From contig NZ_MTQM01000006.1 in the NCBI RefSeq assembly GCF_001984105.1, positions 232,617 to 296,616 of the forward strand: a stretch of DNA of 64,000 nt, given 5' to 3'. Positions 16,501 through 25,741 of the stretch are shown piece after piece. The first letter of the stretch is position 1. Each line of letters starts with the position of its first letter. The position numbers and the translations under genes were made by a program. This DNA comes from Microbacterium sp. CSI-V (lineage in GTDB: Bacteria; Actinomycetota; Actinomycetes; Actinomycetales; Microbacteriaceae). The notes beneath the pieces were generated by a model. It ran no database searches. It saw nothing but the letters and a program-made list of their open reading frames with translations, and had not been told where the DNA came from.

Positions 16501-18075
16501 CTGTGCGAACTGCTGCGTGAAGTAGTCGAACAGCAGCCGCGGACGGTCGCTGAGCACCGCGACGGGGGCATCGCTGCCCATCGCACCGAGCGGCTCGGTG
16601 CCGTTCTGACCCATGGGGGTCAGCAGCAGGCGCACCTCTTCCTCGGTGTAACCGAAGGTGCGCTGACGACGCGTGATCGAGGCGATGGGGTGCACGATGT
16701 GCTCGCGCTCCGGGAGCTCGGACAGGCGCACGCGGCCGGCATCCAGCCACTCCTGCCACGGCTCGAGCGTCGCGAGCTGCTGCTTGATCTCCTCGTCCTC
16801 GACGATGCGGCGCTCCGCCGTGTCGACGAGGAACATGCGACCGGGCCGCAGGCGGCCGCGGCGCTTGATCCGCTCGGGCGCGAAGTCGAGCACGCCGGTC
16901 TCGGAACCGATCACCACGAGGCCGTCGGTCGTCTCGGTCCAGCGGCCGGGGCGCAGTCCGTTGCGGTCGAGCGTCGCACCGACGAGCGTGCCGTCGGTGA
17001 AGATGAGCGCGGCCGGACCGTCCCACGGCTCCATCTGCATCGAGTGGTAGTCGTAGAAGGCGCGCAGATCGGGGTCGATCGTGGCCTGCTTCTCGTACGC
17101 CTCGGGCACCATCATCATGATGGCGTGCGGCAGGCTGCGACCGGTGAGGGTCAGGAGCTCGAGAACCTCGTCGAAGGATGCCGAGTCGCTCGCGCCGTCG
17201 GTGCAGATGGGCAGCAGCGGGCGCACGTCGCCGATCAGCTCGGACTCCAGCTGCGACTGCCGCGCGCGCATCCAGTTGCGGTTGCCCTTGACCGTGTTGA
17301 TCTCGCCGTTGTGCGCGAGCATCCGCAGCGGCTGCGCCAGCGGCCACGACGGGAACGTGTTCGTCGAGTAGCGGGAGTGCACGACGGCGAGCTCGGAGGC
17401 GAAGCGCTCGTCCTGCAGGTCGGGGTAGAACGGCTCGAGCTGCAGCGTCGTGACCATGCCCTTGTACCCGAGCGTGCGGCTGGACAGCGACACGAAGTAC
17501 GCGTCGAGCTCGTGACGCGCGCGCTTGCGCAGCCGGTAGACGCGGCGGTCGAGCTCGATGCCTGACAGCGCGGCCTGATCGCCGACCGCCGGGTGCGACA
17601 CGAACAGCTGCTCGAACGCGGGGCGCGCCTCGAAGGCGAGCTTGCCGAGGTTCTCGGGCTCGGTGGGGACCTCGCGCCAGCCGAGCACCGTCAGGTTCTC
17701 GGCCGCGGCGAGCTTCTCGATGCCGGCCTTCTGCGCTTCCCGCTCCTCGTGACCGAGCGGCAGGAAGACGAGACCCGCGGCGTACTCCCCCACCGGCGGC
17801 AGGTCGAAGTCGACGACCGCGCGCAGGAACGCGTCGGGCATCTGCGTCAGGATGCCCGCGCCGTCGCCGGTACCGGCATCCGATCCGATGGCACCGCGGT
17901 GCTCGAGGTTGCGCAGCGCCGTCAGCGCCAGGTCGATGATGTCGTGCCCGGGCTCACCGCGAAGGGTGGCGACCATCGCGAGGCCGCAGGCGTCCTTCTC
18001 GAATGCCGGGTCGTACATGCCCTGCCGGGCGGGGAAAGCGCCGCCGACGGCGCCGGAACGGGAGCTCGAAGCCAT
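13498..18075 (-). CDS. gltB: Glutamate synthase large subunit
   Basis: 1525 residues from ATG at 18075, chosen over an upstream in-frame start at 18090 because GAGGACGG sits 5 bp before it. The class II glutamine amidotransferase domain comes first; the nucleophile is Cys30 (DACGLA), exposed after removal of a propeptide. The central domain is followed by the FMN-binding synthase domain, with [11 protein letters not shown] and the [3Fe-4S] ligands in [16 protein letters not shown]. The C-terminal GXGXG beta-helix domain has [18 protein letters not shown] and [14 protein letters not shown]. It makes two glutamates from glutamine and 2-oxoglutarate together with GltD. The gene lies 52 bp downstream of lgt and may be co-transcribed. 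Confidence 0.97.
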   Translation of the reverse strand: MASSSRSGAVGGAFPARQGMYDPAFEKDACGLAMVATLRGEPGHDIIDLALTALRNLEHRGAIGSDAGTGDGAGILTQMPDAFLRAVVDFDLPPVGEYAAGLVFLPLGHEEREAQKAGIEKLAAAENLTVLGWREVPTEPENLGKLAFEARPAFEQLFVSHPAVGDQAALSGIELDRRVYRLRKRARHELDAYFVSLSSRTLGYKGMVTTLQLEPFYPDLQDERFASELAVVHSRYSTNTFPSWPLAQPLRMLAHNGEINTVKGNRNWMRARQSQLESELIGDVRPLLPICTDGASDSASFDEVLELLTLTGRSLPHAIMMMVPEAYEKQATIDPDLRAFYDYHSMQMEPWDGPAALIFTDGTLVGATLDRNGLRPGRWTETTDGLVVIGSETGVLDFAPERIKRRGRLRPGRMFLVDTAERRIVEDEEIKQQLATLEPWQEWLDAGRVRLSELPEREHIVHPIASITRRQRTFGYTEEEVRLLLTPMGQNGTEPLGAMGSDAPVAVLSDRPRLLFDYFTQQFAQVTNPPLDSIREEVVTSLSLGLGPERNLLDWGPEHTRTVTLDFPVIDNDELAKIQHIDTALPGRSSVTIRGLYRVEAGHKGMQKRIAQMCSEVDHAIEDGAEFIVLSDRDSNKDLAPIPSLLMLAAVHHHLIRKETRMKVGLVVEAGDVREVHHIATLIGYGASAVNPYLAMETVEYLVRAGFITGVTPEKAVKNLIYALGKGVLKIMSKMGISTVSSYAGAQVFEAVGLSREFVDAYFTGTETKLGGVGLDVIAAENAARHEYAYPEDAAARAHERLWTGGEYQWRRDGAPHLFNPDTVFRLQHATRERRYDIFREYTKLIDDQAHELKTLRGLFSLRTGQRPPVPIDEVESVSSIVKRFSTGAMSYGSISQEAHETLAIAMNRIGGKSNTGEGGEDVDRLLDPERRSAIKQVASGRFGVTSLYLTEADDIQIKLAQGAKPGEGGQLPPTKVYPWVARTRHATAGVGLISPPPHHDIYSIEDLKQLIFDLKRANPSARIHTKLVSQSGIGAVAAGVAKALSDVILVSGQDGGTGASPMNSLKHAGTPWELGLAETQQTLMLNGMRDRVVVQVDGQMKTGRDVIIGALLGAEEFGFATAPLVVSGCIMMRVCHLDTCPVGVATQNPVLRQRFNGKAEYVVNFMEFIAQEVREYLAALGYRSIDEIVGRTELLDVNGAVEHWKARGLNLAPILEGPRFAEDEPRRHGRNQNHELEEHFDVQLIERAQDVVAHGGRITIELPVRNTARAVGTMLGHHVTKAHGEHGLTDGAIDVRLTGSAGQSFGAFMPSGITLRLEGDSNDYVGKGLSGGKIVVRPPRGSTFDASENVIAGNVIGYGATQGQMFLNGVVGERFLVRNSGATAVVEGVGDHALEYMTGGLAVILGATGRNLGAGMSGGQAYVYKLDTDLVNREAVASGELELGPLGSGDAEILRDLLEKHVAETDSTLARRLLADFDAEVGNFVRVLPRDYAAVLQTRQEAVAEGLDPDGDVVWTRILEVTGG

Positions 18076-18127
18076 ACCAACCGTCCTCACGTTGATGCTG
18101 CGAATGGGACGACGTCGGCCCAGGGAG

Positions 18128-19132
18128 TTACTTCGTGGCGGGGCTGCTTGTGGCGCTGGTGCCGACGGTGTCGTTCGTCGCGGGCGGCTCGCTCACGTCG
18201 ACGAAGTCAGTGGGGTCGGTCGAGTCTACAGCCCCGGGAGCCTTGCTCTCGCGCCCCGGCTGGTACGGCGAGGGCTCGAGACCGTGGTGTCGGCGCGTCT
18301 GAACGATGAAGATGGCGATGCCGAGCAGGACGCCGAAGATCGCGGCCCAGACGTTGGTGCGCAGGCCCAGGATGATGTCGCTGGGGTCGATGCGGATGGA
18401 TTCCCACACGATGCGGCCTGCGCTGTACCAGACGAGGTACACCGCGAACTGCTTGCCCCACTGCAGCGTGAAGCGCTTCCCGACCCACAGGATGACGGCT
18501 GCGCCCAGCAGGTTCCAGATGACCTCGTAGAGGAAAGTCGGCTGGAAAAGCGTGCCCTCTGGCAGTCCGACGGGGATCGCCGAGTTGGGGCGGGCGATCT
18601 CGAGACCCCACGGGAGGTCGGTCGGCTGGCCGAAGAGCTCCTGGTTGAACCAGTTGCCGAAGCGTCCCATCGCCTGCGCGATGATCAGGCCCGGCGCCAG
18701 CGCGTCCGCAAAGGTCCAGAACCGGATGCCGGTCCACTTGCAGCCGAGCCACGCGCCGAGGGCGCCGCCGATCAGGGCGCCGTAGATGGCGATGCCGCCC
18801 TCCCAGATCGCCCACACCGAACCGGGCTGGAACGGGTTCCAGGGGTTGGAGCCGGGGCCGAAGTAGAAGCCCAGGTGGGTCACGACGTGGTAGATCCGCG
18901 CGAAGACGATCGCGATCGGGACCGCCAGCAGGCAGATGTCGATGACGACCCACTTCTCGGCGCCGCGACGCGTCAGACGCGCGTTCGTGAGGAACACCGC
19001 CACGATGATGCCCGCGACGATGCACAGGGCATAGAAATGGATGCGCAGGGGTCCGAGGTCGATGTACGAGATCGAGGGGCTCGGGATGCTGGCGAGCACG
19101 CCGGAGGCGGCGCTCGAGAGGGCGAACGTCAT
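18128..19132 (-). CDS. lgt: Prolipoprotein diacylglyceryl transferase
   Basis: 334 residues with about seven membrane segments. The Lgt signature [13 protein letters not shown] lies near residues 157-169, and the conserved H-bonding region [10 protein letters not shown] near residue 82. It transfers diacylglycerol from phosphatidylglycerol to the lipobox cysteine of prolipoproteins, the first lipoprotein maturation step, in the plasma membrane. A polar C-terminal tail (about 285-334, Ser/Thr/Pro rich) is cytoplasmic and typical of actinobacterial Lgt. It follows trpA by 10 bp, a linkage conserved in actinobacteria. A hexamer TAGACT that uses the trpA stop codon lies 7 bp before its ATG. Confidence 0.96.
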   Translation of the reverse strand: MTFALSSAASGVLASIPSPSISYIDLGPLRIHFYALCIVAGIIVAVFLTNARLTRRGAEKWVVIDICLLAVPIAIVFARIYHVVTHLGFYFGPGSNPWNPFQPGSVWAIWEGGIAIYGALIGGALGAWLGCKWTGIRFWTFADALAPGLIIAQAMGRFGNWFNQELFGQPTDLPWGLEIARPNSAIPVGLPEGTLFQPTFLYEVIWNLLGAAVILWVGKRFTLQWGKQFAVYLVWYSAGRIVWESIRIDPSDIILGLRTNVWAAIFGVLLGIAIFIVQTRRHHGLEPSPYQPGRESKAPGAVDSTDPTDFVDVSEPPATNDTVGTSATSSPATK

Positions 19133-19139
19133 GCAGACG

Positions 19140-19145
19140 AGTCTA
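19140..19145 (-). promoter_or_regulatory. Putative -10 hexamer of lgt overlapping the trpA stop
   Basis: TAGACT on the minus strand, 7 bp before the lgt ATG. Its first three bases are the TAG stop codon of trpA. It would give a leaderless lgt mRNA independent of trp transcription. Confidence 0.45.
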
Positions 19146-19934
19146 AGCGCGCCGCGCCGTACCCTCCGACAGCTCTCGTGCGAGGCTCCGCAGGGCGTCG
19201 ACGCCGCCGTCGCGCAGGGCCTTCACGAGAGCGGTGCCGACGATCGCGCCGTCCGCGTACTCGATCACGCCGGCGACCTGCTCGGCGTTGGAGATGCCGA
19301 TCCCCACGCACGCGTGGGCGGCGCCGTGCGCGCGCAGACGCTCGACGAGGCCGCGGGCCGCGGCATCCAGCTGCGCCCGCTCCCCCGTGATGCCCATCGT
19401 GGACACGGTGTACACGAAGCCGGTCGAGGCGCGCACGATCATGTCGAGGCGCTCGTCGGTCGAGGTCGGGGCGGCGAGGAACACGCGGTCGAGGCCGGTG
19501 CGCTCGCTCACGGCGATCCAGGCGGAGGCGGCGTCGGGAGTGATGTCGGGCGTGATGAGGCCCGCGCCTCCCGCGGCGAGCAGGTCGTCGGCGTAGCGCT
19601 CGACGCCGTACTGCTCGACGAGGTTCCAGTACGTCATCACGAGCACCGGCACGTCGGTGCGCGCCGTGACCTCGCGGATGATCGTGAACAGGTCGCGCAT
19701 GCGGAAGCCGTTGGCCAGAGCCGTCTGGGTGGCTTCCTGGATGACGAGGCCGTCCATGACGGGGTCGCTGTAGGGCGGTCCGAGCTCGATGACGTCCGCA
19801 CCGGATTCGGCGAGGGCGACGATCGCCTCGATGCTCGTGGCGACGTCCGGGTAGCCCGCCGGAAGGTAGCCGACGAAGGCGCCGCGTCCGGCCGCGTGGG
19901 CGGCGTCGATCGCGGCCGAGACGCGCGAGGTCAC
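19143..19934 (-). CDS. trpA: Tryptophan synthase alpha chain
   Basis: 263 residues from GTG at 19934, which overlaps the trpB stop as GTGA. Longer starts would run into trpB and have no homology. The TIM-barrel has [11 protein letters not shown] near the start, [14 protein letters not shown] with the catalytic Asp of loop 2, and [15 protein letters not shown]. It cleaves indole-3-glycerol phosphate to indole and glyceraldehyde-3-phosphate and passes indole to TrpB through a tunnel. The catalytic Glu expected in [22 protein letters not shown] (Glu in [10 protein letters not shown]) is present. It is the last trp gene of the operon. Confidence 0.95.
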   Translation of the reverse strand: MTSRVSAAIDAAHAAGRGAFVGYLPAGYPDVATSIEAIVALAESGADVIELGPPYSDPVMDGLVIQEATQTALANGFRMRDLFTIIREVTARTDVPVLVMTYWNLVEQYGVERYADDLLAAGGAGLITPDITPDAASAWIAVSERTGLDRVFLAAPTSTDERLDMIVRASTGFVYTVSTMGITGERAQLDAAARGLVERLRAHGAAHACVGIGISNAEQVAGVIEYADGAIVGTALVKALRDGGVDALRSLARELSEGTARRA

Positions 19935-21265
19935 AGCTCGACCCCCGCACCGCTGGCGGCGTCCGGAGCGGGCGTCACGTCCACCGGTGAACCGGGAGCG
20001 GATGCCACGGCCTCGGCGCCCGCGGTCTGGGCCGGGTGGCCCTCCGGGGCGGGCGCGTGCTCGGCGTCGTAGAGGTCGAAGTAGCGGGCGGCGGTGTCCA
20101 TGTCCTTGTCGCCGCGACCGGAGAGGTTCACCGCGATGACGGCATCCGGGCCGAGCTCCTTGCCGATGCGGAGGGCACCGGCCAGGGCGTGGGCCGACTC
20201 GATCGCCGGGATGATCCCCTCGGTGCGCGAGAGCAGGCGCAGGGCCTGCATCGCCTCGTCGTCGGTCGCCGGGATGTACTGCGCGCGACCGATGTCCGCG
20301 AGCCACGCGTGCTCCGGACCGACGCCCGGGTAGTCCAGGCCCGCGGAGATCGAGTGGGACTCGGTGGTCTGGCCGTCCTCGTCCTGCAGCACGTACGTGC
20401 GGGCGCCATGCAGTACACCCGGCCGGCCGCGCTCGATCGAGGCCGCGTGCTTCGGGGTGTCGACACCGTCTCCGGCCGCCTCGACGCCGTAGAGCGCGAC
20501 GCCCTCGTCATCCAGGAACGCGTCGAACATGCCGATCGCGTTCGATCCGCCGCCGACGCACGCGAACACGGCGTCCGGGAGGCGGCCGAGGCGCTCGAGG
20601 AACTCGGCGCGCGTCTCTTCGCCGATGATCTTCTGGAAGTCGCGCACCATCGCGGGGAACGGGTGGGGACCTGCGGCGGTGCCGAAGATGTAGTTCGTCG
20701 TCTCGACGGTCGAGACCCAGTCGCGGTAGGCCTCGTTGATCGCGTCCTTCAGGGTGCGCGAACCGGTCGTGACCGGCACGACCTCGGCACCGAGGAGGCG
20801 CATGCGGGCGACGTTGAGCGCCTGACGCTCGGTGTCGACTTCACCCATGTAGATGACGCAGTCGAGGCCGAACAGCGCCGCGGCGGTCGCGGTGGCGACG
20901 CCGTGCTGGCCGGCGCCGGTCTCGGCGATCACGCGCGTCTTGCCCAGGCGCTGGGTGAGCAGCGCCTGACCGAGGACGTTGTTGATCTTGTGCGAACCGG
21001 TGTGATTGAGGTCTTCGCGCTTGAGGAAGACGCGTGCGCCGCCCGCGTGCTCCGCGAACCGCGGCACCTCGGTGAGAACCGAAGGACGACCGGCGTAGTC
21101 GTGCAGGAGGGCTTTCAGTTCGGCGAGGAACGCGGGATCGGCCATCGCCGCCTCCCACACCTCGGTGAGCTCGTCGATCGCGGCGATCAGTGATTCGGGC
21201 ATGTAGCGGCCGCCGAAGTCGCCGAAGAACGGCCCCTTCTGGTCGCGCAGGCTCACGGTGGTCAT
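19931..21265 (-). CDS. trpB: Tryptophan synthase beta chain, with extended C-terminal tail
   Basis: 444 residues. PLP-binding Lys lies in [14 protein letters not shown] near residue 98, the phosphate-binding loop in [11 protein letters not shown], and [13 protein letters not shown] marks the N-terminus. It condenses indole and serine to tryptophan. The catalytic core ends near residue 402 ([11 protein letters not shown]). About 40 further residues rich in Ala, Pro, Gly and Glu follow and look disordered; standard TrpB ends at about 400-410. The gene overlaps trpC by 4 bp and trpA by 4 bp, so expression is tightly coupled. Confidence 0.95.
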   Translation of the reverse strand: MTTVSLRDQKGPFFGDFGGRYMPESLIAAIDELTEVWEAAMADPAFLAELKALLHDYAGRPSVLTEVPRFAEHAGGARVFLKREDLNHTGSHKINNVLGQALLTQRLGKTRVIAETGAGQHGVATATAAALFGLDCVIYMGEVDTERQALNVARMRLLGAEVVPVTTGSRTLKDAINEAYRDWVSTVETTNYIFGTAAGPHPFPAMVRDFQKIIGEETRAEFLERLGRLPDAVFACVGGGSNAIGMFDAFLDDEGVALYGVEAAGDGVDTPKHAASIERGRPGVLHGARTYVLQDEDGQTTESHSISAGLDYPGVGPEHAWLADIGRAQYIPATDDEAMQALRLLSRTEGIIPAIESAHALAGALRIGKELGPDAVIAVNLSGRGDKDMDTAARYFDLYDAEHAPAPEGHPAQTAGAEAVASAPGSPVDVTPAPDAASGAGVEL

Positions 21266-22038
21266 GCAGTCTCCTGGAGGAACGCGCGCAGGGTCGCGAC
21301 GGGATCGCCGGTCACGAGCGCTTCGCCGACGAGCACGACGTCGGCGCCGGCGGCGCGGTAATGGGCCACGTCGGCGGGGGCGAGGACGGCCGACTCGGCG
21401 ATCTTCACGGCATCCGCGGGGAAGCGGTCCGCCAACGAACCGAAGAGGTCGCGGTCGAGCTCGAAGGTCGACAGGTTCCGGGCGTTGACGCCGATGAGCT
21501 TCGCGCCGAGGTCCGCCGCCCGCTCCAGTTCGTCTGCCGAGTGCGTCTCGACGAGGGCCGTCATGCCGAGGTCGGTCGTGAGCGCGTAGAGCTCGGTCAG
21601 GGTCTTCTGATCGAGGGCGGCGACGATGAGCAGCACGAGATCGGCGCCGGAGGCACGGGCTTCGAGCACCTGGTACGGCGTCGCGAGGAAGTCCTTGCGG
21701 AGCACCGGAACGGACACGGCCGCGCGCACCGACTCGAGGTCGGCGAGGCTGCCCTTGAACTTCCGGCCCTCGGTCAGCACCGAGATGGCCGACGCGCCGC
21801 CCTCTTCGTACAGGCGCGCCTGGCGTGCGGGGTCCGGGATCGCCGCGAGGTCGCCGCGCGAAGGGCTCGCGCGCTTGACCTCGGCGATGATCTTCACCCG
21901 TTCGGCCGGGGCGAGCATCGCGAGCGCGTCGCGCGCGGGGGTCTGCGCGAGGGCGTCGCGCTCGACCTCGGCCACGGGCCGCGTCTCGGCGCGCCGTTCG
22001 GCGTCTTCTACCGCTCCGGCCGTCAGATCGGCCAGCAC
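21262..22038 (-). CDS. trpC: Indole-3-glycerol phosphate synthase
   Basis: 258 residues, a monofunctional TIM barrel. [14 protein letters not shown] (about residues 50-63) holds the catalytic and substrate-binding Lys, and [21 protein letters not shown] the second Lys. [24 protein letters not shown] and [10 protein letters not shown] are the remaining conserved strands. It closes the ring of carboxyphenylaminodeoxyribulose phosphate. It lies 2 bp behind the HGxxPAAW gene and overlaps trpB by 4 bp. No trpD, trpF/priA-his or trpE is found in the window. Confidence 0.96.
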   Translation of the reverse strand: MLADLTAGAVEDAERRAETRPVAEVERDALAQTPARDALAMLAPAERVKIIAEVKRASPSRGDLAAIPDPARQARLYEEGGASAISVLTEGRKFKGSLADLESVRAAVSVPVLRKDFLATPYQVLEARASGADLVLLIVAALDQKTLTELYALTTDLGMTALVETHSADELERAADLGAKLIGVNARNLSTFELDRDLFGSLADRFPADAVKIAESAVLAPADVAHYRAAGADVVLVGEALVTGDPVATLRAFLQETA

Positions 22039-22040
22039 GG

Positions 22041-22271
22041 TCAGTGGGCCTTCGGGTTCGACTTCGCGCCGTTGGCGCCGTAGCCGGCCTTTGTCATCGC
22101 CCAGCCGACGATGGCGCCCACCAGAAGCAGACCCACCGAGGCCCAGACGAGGACCGGCATGTCGAACCAGAAGAACAGCGTGCCCAGCGTGATCGCGAGG
22201 AGGATGATGATCACGGCCGTCCAGGCGGCGGGCGAGTGTCCGTGGCCGGGATCGCCGATGGGGTTGCTCAT
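22041..22271 (-). CDS. Small HGxxPAAW-family membrane protein
   Basis: 76 residues. The motif HGHSPAAW (about residues 10-17) gives the family name, and two hydrophobic segments follow (about 18-35 and 40-58). A polar Gly/Asn/Lys-rich tail ends the protein. This small family is typical of actinobacterial trp operons just before trpC, but its function is unknown. A strong AAGGAG precedes the ATG, and a TAGACT hexamer lies about 47 bp upstream, so here it is the first gene of the trpC-B-A transcript. Confidence 0.88.
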   Translation of the reverse strand: MSNPIGDPGHGHSPAAWTAVIIILLAITLGTLFFWFDMPVLVWASVGLLLVGAIVGWAMTKAGYGANGAKSNPKAH

Positions 22272-22317
22272 GGATCTCCTTCGAGTCGCGCGCGGGCGCG
22301 GGGAACAGCGTGGGACC

Positions 22318-22323
22318 AGTCTA
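22318..22323 (-). promoter_or_regulatory. Putative -10 of the HGxxPAAW-trpCBA operon
   Basis: TAGACT on the minus strand, 46 bp before the ATG at 22271, with a normal Shine-Dalgarno sequence in between. No convincing -35 box. It restores expression downstream of the secreted-protein gene. No leader peptide with Trp codons or attenuator hairpin is visible in the short leader. Confidence 0.45.
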
Positions 22324-22385
22324 TCGAAACGCGCGGGGGCGGCCGGTGCCGATGGCTCGACGTCGACCCATGGGCGGTCGCGCGC

Positions 22386-24653
22386 TCAGTTCGGGCTCGT
22401 GATGCCGCCGGTCGCGTACCGCACGACGAGGTTGGTGCCGGTGACGCTTCCGCCGTCGGCGACCTCGATGCCCTTCCAGGGGTACTGGTCCGGGCTGATC
22501 CCCGTGTGCTTATAGGGCTCGCCCCCGACGCTGTCGTCGAACAGGGACGTGAAGGTCACAGGGGAGGTCGCGTTGCCCTGAATCACGAGGGAACCACGGA
22601 TCGTCCACCGAGCGTTGAATCGATTCTTGGTCACCGTCCCGGCCGGGGCCGTGACCGTCACGCCGGGGGCGACGGTGAGGGAATCGAAGACGAGCTGGGA
22701 TCCCGAGGTCGGGAGGGTCCAGTTCTCGACCAGCGTTCCGCCGTAGCTGACGAAGCCCGCCGCACCGCCGACGACCATGTTGCTGGTGAACGTGCTCGGC
22801 CGCAGCTGGACGTCGGTGATCTGGAGGGCGAAGGCGTCGCTGTACCCCGTGATCTGGTTGCCGGTGACGACCATCTGCGGTGCTCCGGCGTTCTGCGAGG
22901 AGATCTCGATGCCGGATGCCGTGCTGTTCCCGGTGACGGTGACGGGGAACGCGAACGCGGGTCCGTCGGGGCGGTCGACGCGGACGCGACGGAGCGTGTT
23001 GTCGGCGATCGTCACGGCACCTCGTGCGCTGCTGGAGACGACGGCGGAGAGGTCGGACTCCGTCACCCGGATCGAGGCGGCTTGGTCGCCGGTCACACCC
23101 GGCGCGTAGGCGATGCGCGCCTGCTCCAGTGACAGATTTCCGCCGGCGGCAACGGTGATCCCGTTCCAGGTGACCTTGATTTCGTTCGGTCCGCCGTCGT
23201 CGATCGACGTGAACGTCACCGGCGTCCCGGTGGTGCCGTGAGCCACAAGACTGCCCGAGATGCTGAGCCCGGCATCTTCCTTGAACTTCACGGTTGCCGC
23301 GCCACCGACCGTGAGGGTCGCGCCCGACGTGACGCTGATCGGACTGCTGATCACGTACACCGTCGGAACGGTCGGGGTCCAGGCAGTGTCCGCAGTGATG
23401 TCGCTGGTGATCTGCACGACGGGCCTGGCCGGGACCGAGATCGGCTCGCTCGTCTTGGTCACGGAGGCATACCCCGCTTTGGCGGCGGTGACGGTGACGG
23501 TGAGGCTCGTTCCGGCATCCAGCTCACCGATCTGGTAGATCTTCCCGGTGGCGTTGGCGATCGCGGACCCGTTGCGCTTCCACTGGTAGGTGAATGAGTC
23601 GGGCGCGGGCGTCCACGTCCCTGTCGACGCGGTCACGGTCGCGCCGAGTTCCGGAGTGCCCGTGATACTCGGTGCGGAGGTCGTCGTGAACGGGCCCGGG
23701 GCGGGGACCCGCTCGGCGCTGGTCGTCGTGGTGGTCGCGTAGCCGGCCTTGGTCGCCGTGACACTGACCGTGATCCTTCTCCCGCTGTCGGCGGGTGCGA
23801 GCTGGTAGGTCCGCACGGTCGCGCCGGGGATCGCCTGTCCGTCGCGCTTCCATTGGAAGGTGAGCGCATCGGGCGACGGAACCCAGGTTCCGGTGGCGGC
23901 GCTGAGCGTCGATCCGACGATCGTCTTCCCGGAAACGGTGGGGGTCGGTGCGGTGGTGAAGGCGGCGACGACGGTCCGTCCGGTGCTCGTTCGGGTGACA
24001 GAGGTGTATCCGGACTTGCTGGCGGTCACGGTGACGGTGATCTTCTTGCCGACTTCGGCGGTCGTCAGAGTGTAGGTCTTCGCGGTCGCCCCGCTGATCG
24101 CGGCCCCGTTCTGGTTCCACTGGTAGCCGAAGGCGTCGGGAGTAGGGGTCCACGTGCCCGTGGCCGCGGTCAGGGTGGAACCCACCGAGATCGACCCCGT
24201 GAAAGTCGGGGTGGGCGCCACGGAGAAGACGCCGGAGACGGCGGTCCGACCCGTGCTCGTTCTGGCCGTCGTGGTGTAACCGGTCTTGCGGGCAGTGACG
24301 GTCACCGTGATCTTCTTGCCCACGTCGGCCGCGCTCAGCGTGAAGGTCTTCGCGGTGGCTGAGAGGATCGCCGCGCCGTTGCGGTTCCACTGGTAGGTGA
24401 AGGTGTCGGGGGTCGGTGTCCATGTCCCCGTGGCCGCGGTGAGCGTGGAACCCACCGAAATGGCTCCGCTGAACGTCGGGTTCGGCGCAGAAGTGAAGGC
24501 AGAGGCGGCGGTGGAGGCCGTGGATGCCGCCATCGCCGCGGGGGCGGCGCCGAGGCTCAGGACCGCGACGATCAGCATCGCGACCGACGATCGGAGAATG
24601 CCATGACGACGATCGATGCGAACTCGTCGTCGAACGTGTGGGCGCGCGCTCAT
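22386..24653 (-). CDS. Secreted protein with four Ig-like repeats and a beta-helix-like region
   Basis: 755 residues from ATG at 24653, chosen because GGGAGGG lies 5 bp before it and the product starts with a signal peptide (Arg-rich n-region, hydrophobic core at about 24-40, cleavage near AMA-AS at 42). A longer frame reaches 24758 without homology. Residues 53-412 are four tandem repeats of about 90 residues with the pattern GSTLTAATGTW, YQW, NGxAIxxAT, KITVTVTA and GYxxxxRTS, an Ig-like fold seen in actinobacterial surface proteins. The rest (about 415-755) is Gly/Val/Thr-rich with short repeating strands (TVGGAATVKF, GNLSLEQARI) like right-handed beta-helix domains. There is no LPxTG or membrane anchor, so it is probably released or held non-covalently. 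Confidence 0.8.
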   Translation of the reverse strand: MSARPHVRRRVRIDRRHGILRSSVAMLIVAVLSLGAAPAAMAASTASTAASAFTSAPNPTFSGAISVGSTLTAATGTWTPTPDTFTYQWNRNGAAILSATAKTFTLSAADVGKKITVTVTARKTGYTTTARTSTGRTAVSGVFSVAPTPTFTGSISVGSTLTAATGTWTPTPDAFGYQWNQNGAAISGATAKTYTLTTAEVGKKITVTVTASKSGYTSVTRTSTGRTVVAAFTTAPTPTVSGKTIVGSTLSAATGTWVPSPDALTFQWKRDGQAIPGATVRTYQLAPADSGRRITVSVTATKAGYATTTTTSAERVPAPGPFTTTSAPSITGTPELGATVTASTGTWTPAPDSFTYQWKRNGSAIANATGKIYQIGELDAGTSLTVTVTAAKAGYASVTKTSEPISVPARPVVQITSDITADTAWTPTVPTVYVISSPISVTSGATLTVGGAATVKFKEDAGLSISGSLVAHGTTGTPVTFTSIDDGGPNEIKVTWNGITVAAGGNLSLEQARIAYAPGVTGDQAASIRVTESDLSAVVSSSARGAVTIADNTLRRVRVDRPDGPAFAFPVTVTGNSTASGIEISSQNAGAPQMVVTGNQITGYSDAFALQITDVQLRPSTFTSNMVVGGAAGFVSYGGTLVENWTLPTSGSQLVFDSLTVAPGVTVTAPAGTVTKNRFNARWTIRGSLVIQGNATSPVTFTSLFDDSVGGEPYKHTGISPDQYPWKGIEVADGGSVTGTNLVVRYATGGITSPN
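23418..24497 (-). repeat. Four tandem about 270-bp coding repeats
   Basis: DNA encoding residues 53-412 of the secreted protein: four consecutive units of 89-91 codons. The first two are the most alike (shared GSTLTAATGTWTPTPD and GKKITVTVTA). Such repeats can change number by recombination. Confidence 0.75.
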
Positions 24654-24744
24654 GTGTCCCTCCCCCGGGGGCCCGTGCGCAGCGCACGGCTCGCGCGTCG
24701 CACAGAGAGCAGACAAGAAGGTGATGACCCTGCCCGCGGTCCCG

Positions 24745-24774
24745 AGGCTATCGGGCACAGCGCGCTCAGGGCAA
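24745..24774 (-). promoter_or_regulatory. Putative promoter of the secreted-protein gene
   Basis: On the minus strand TTGCCC (24769-24774) and TAGCCT (24745-24750) are separated by 18 bp, giving a leader of about 85 nt. The -35 hexamer touches the palindrome 24774-24790. Confidence 0.4.
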
Positions 24775-24790
24775 ACATCGAACCGATGTT
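24774..24790. promoter_or_regulatory. Perfect palindrome upstream of the secreted-protein gene
   Basis: AACATCG-AAC-CGATGTT, 7-bp perfect arms, 16 bp past the stop of the Trp-associated membrane protein and just upstream of the putative -35 of the secreted gene. It could be an operator or a weak terminator; it lacks a U tract. Confidence 0.4.
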
Positions 24791-24806
24791 CCGCGCGTGG
24801 CCCGAG

Positions 24807-25394
24807 TCAGGCGGTCGGGTCGTCGCCCCGCGACAGGTCGTCCCACGAGTCGATGGCGTCGTGGGGGCGCGAGGCGTCCGCGGGGGCGTCCGCGGCCGTG
24901 CGGTACTTTCGGCCGGCGCTTCCAGGCCAGCTGCGCGCCGTGACGAGCGTGAACACCGCCGCCGCGGCCAGGATCAGCTCGGCCAGAAGGGTCACCGCGG
25001 GCCACGGGGTGAGTGACATGGATGCCACGAGGTCGGCGACGGCATCCGCCCCCGAGATCCCGGTCGCCTCGGTGACCGTCGCCGCGGTCGCCGATACGGG
25101 CAGGGTCAACAGCACGAGGGCGGTCGCGACGCCGACGGCAGCCGCGATCGCGAGGGCGATGGCGCCGAGCACGTAGCGCAGCACCGGACCGACGATCGAG
25201 AGCGCCGCCCCGAGGGCGAGCGCCGCGAGACTCAGGGGCGTCAGTACCGGCACCGCGTCGGACCCCGGCACGGCGAGGGTCTGCTGCGCGCCGTCGGCGA
25301 GGGTCACGTCGATCCACGTCTGCGTCGAGGAGATCACCCCGATCGCGCCGGCGAGGAGCATCCCGACGACGGACAGCGAGCGCGCTCGGCGCAT
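24807..25394 (-). CDS. Trp biosynthesis-associated membrane protein
   Basis: 195 residues from ATG at 25394, which shares one base with the hisI stop (TGATG). There are four hydrophobic segments: about residues 8-24, the segments around LTPLSLAALALGAAL and YVLGAIALAIAAAVG, and a last near WPAVTLLAELILAAAAV. The extracytoplasmic loop has the family-typical TQTWIDV after segment 1. This is the actinobacterial TIGR02234-type family, found next to trpE-trpC; its function is unknown. In most relatives trpE stands directly before this gene. Here hisI does, and the 755-residue secreted protein follows instead of the HGxxPAAW gene. Confidence 0.85.
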   Translation of the reverse strand: MRRARSLSVVGMLLAGAIGVISSTQTWIDVTLADGAQQTLAVPGSDAVPVLTPLSLAALALGAALSIVGPVLRYVLGAIALAIAAAVGVATALVLLTLPVSATAATVTEATGISGADAVADLVASMSLTPWPAVTLLAELILAAAAVFTLVTARSWPGSAGRKYRTAADAPADASRPHDAIDSWDDLSRGDDPTA

Positions 25395-25741
25395 CAGCCC
25401 TGCCCCACGACGGGGTCGAGGTCGGTGGCGTCGAAACACGTGTGGTCACCGGTGTGGCACGCAGCGCCCACCTGGTCGGCCTCGATGAGGAGCGTGTCGC
25501 CGTCGCAGTCCAGGCGCGCGCCCTTGACGATCTGGATGTGGCCGGACGTGTCGCCCTTGCGCCAGTACTCCTGGCGCGAGCGCGACCAGAACGTCACACG
25601 GCCGGTGGTGAGGGTGCGGCGCAGGGCCTCGGCATCCATCCACCCGACCATGAGCACCTCGCGCGAGTCGAACTGCTGCACGACCGCGGTCACGAGGCCC
25701 TGGGCGTCGTACTTCACGCGCTCGAACGCCTCGACGTTCAT
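25394..25741 (-). CDS. hisI: Phosphoribosyl-AMP cyclohydrolase
   Basis: 115 residues from ATG at 25741 (overlaps the hisF stop as ATGA). It opens the purine ring of phosphoribosyl-AMP, step 3 of histidine synthesis. Conserved [30 protein letters not shown], and the metal/catalytic region DCDGDTLL and CHTGDHTCF (Zn-binding Cys) are present. It is monofunctional, since hisE is a separate gene at 27392. Longer frames upstream are only hisF out-of-frame sequence. Confidence 0.95.
   Translation of the reverse strand: MNVEAFERVKYDAQGLVTAVVQQFDSREVLMVGWMDAEALRRTLTTGRVTFWSRSRQEYWRKGDTSGHIQIVKGARLDCDGDTLLIEADQVGAACHTGDHTCFDATDLDPVVGQG

Noticed and set aside
13351..17565. 1404-codon open frame on the plus strand
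   Set aside because: It is exactly antisense to gltB, has Arg/Asp/Val-heavy composition typical of a GC-rich shadow frame, and shows no domain. gltB carries all expected motifs.
22272..22385. trp attenuator or leader peptide
   Set aside because: No short frame with Trp codons and no mutually exclusive hairpins in the leader of about 40 nt.
23418..24497. CRISPR-like array
   Set aside because: The regular repeats are about 270 bp, in frame and protein-coding, not 28-36-bp repeats with unique spacers.
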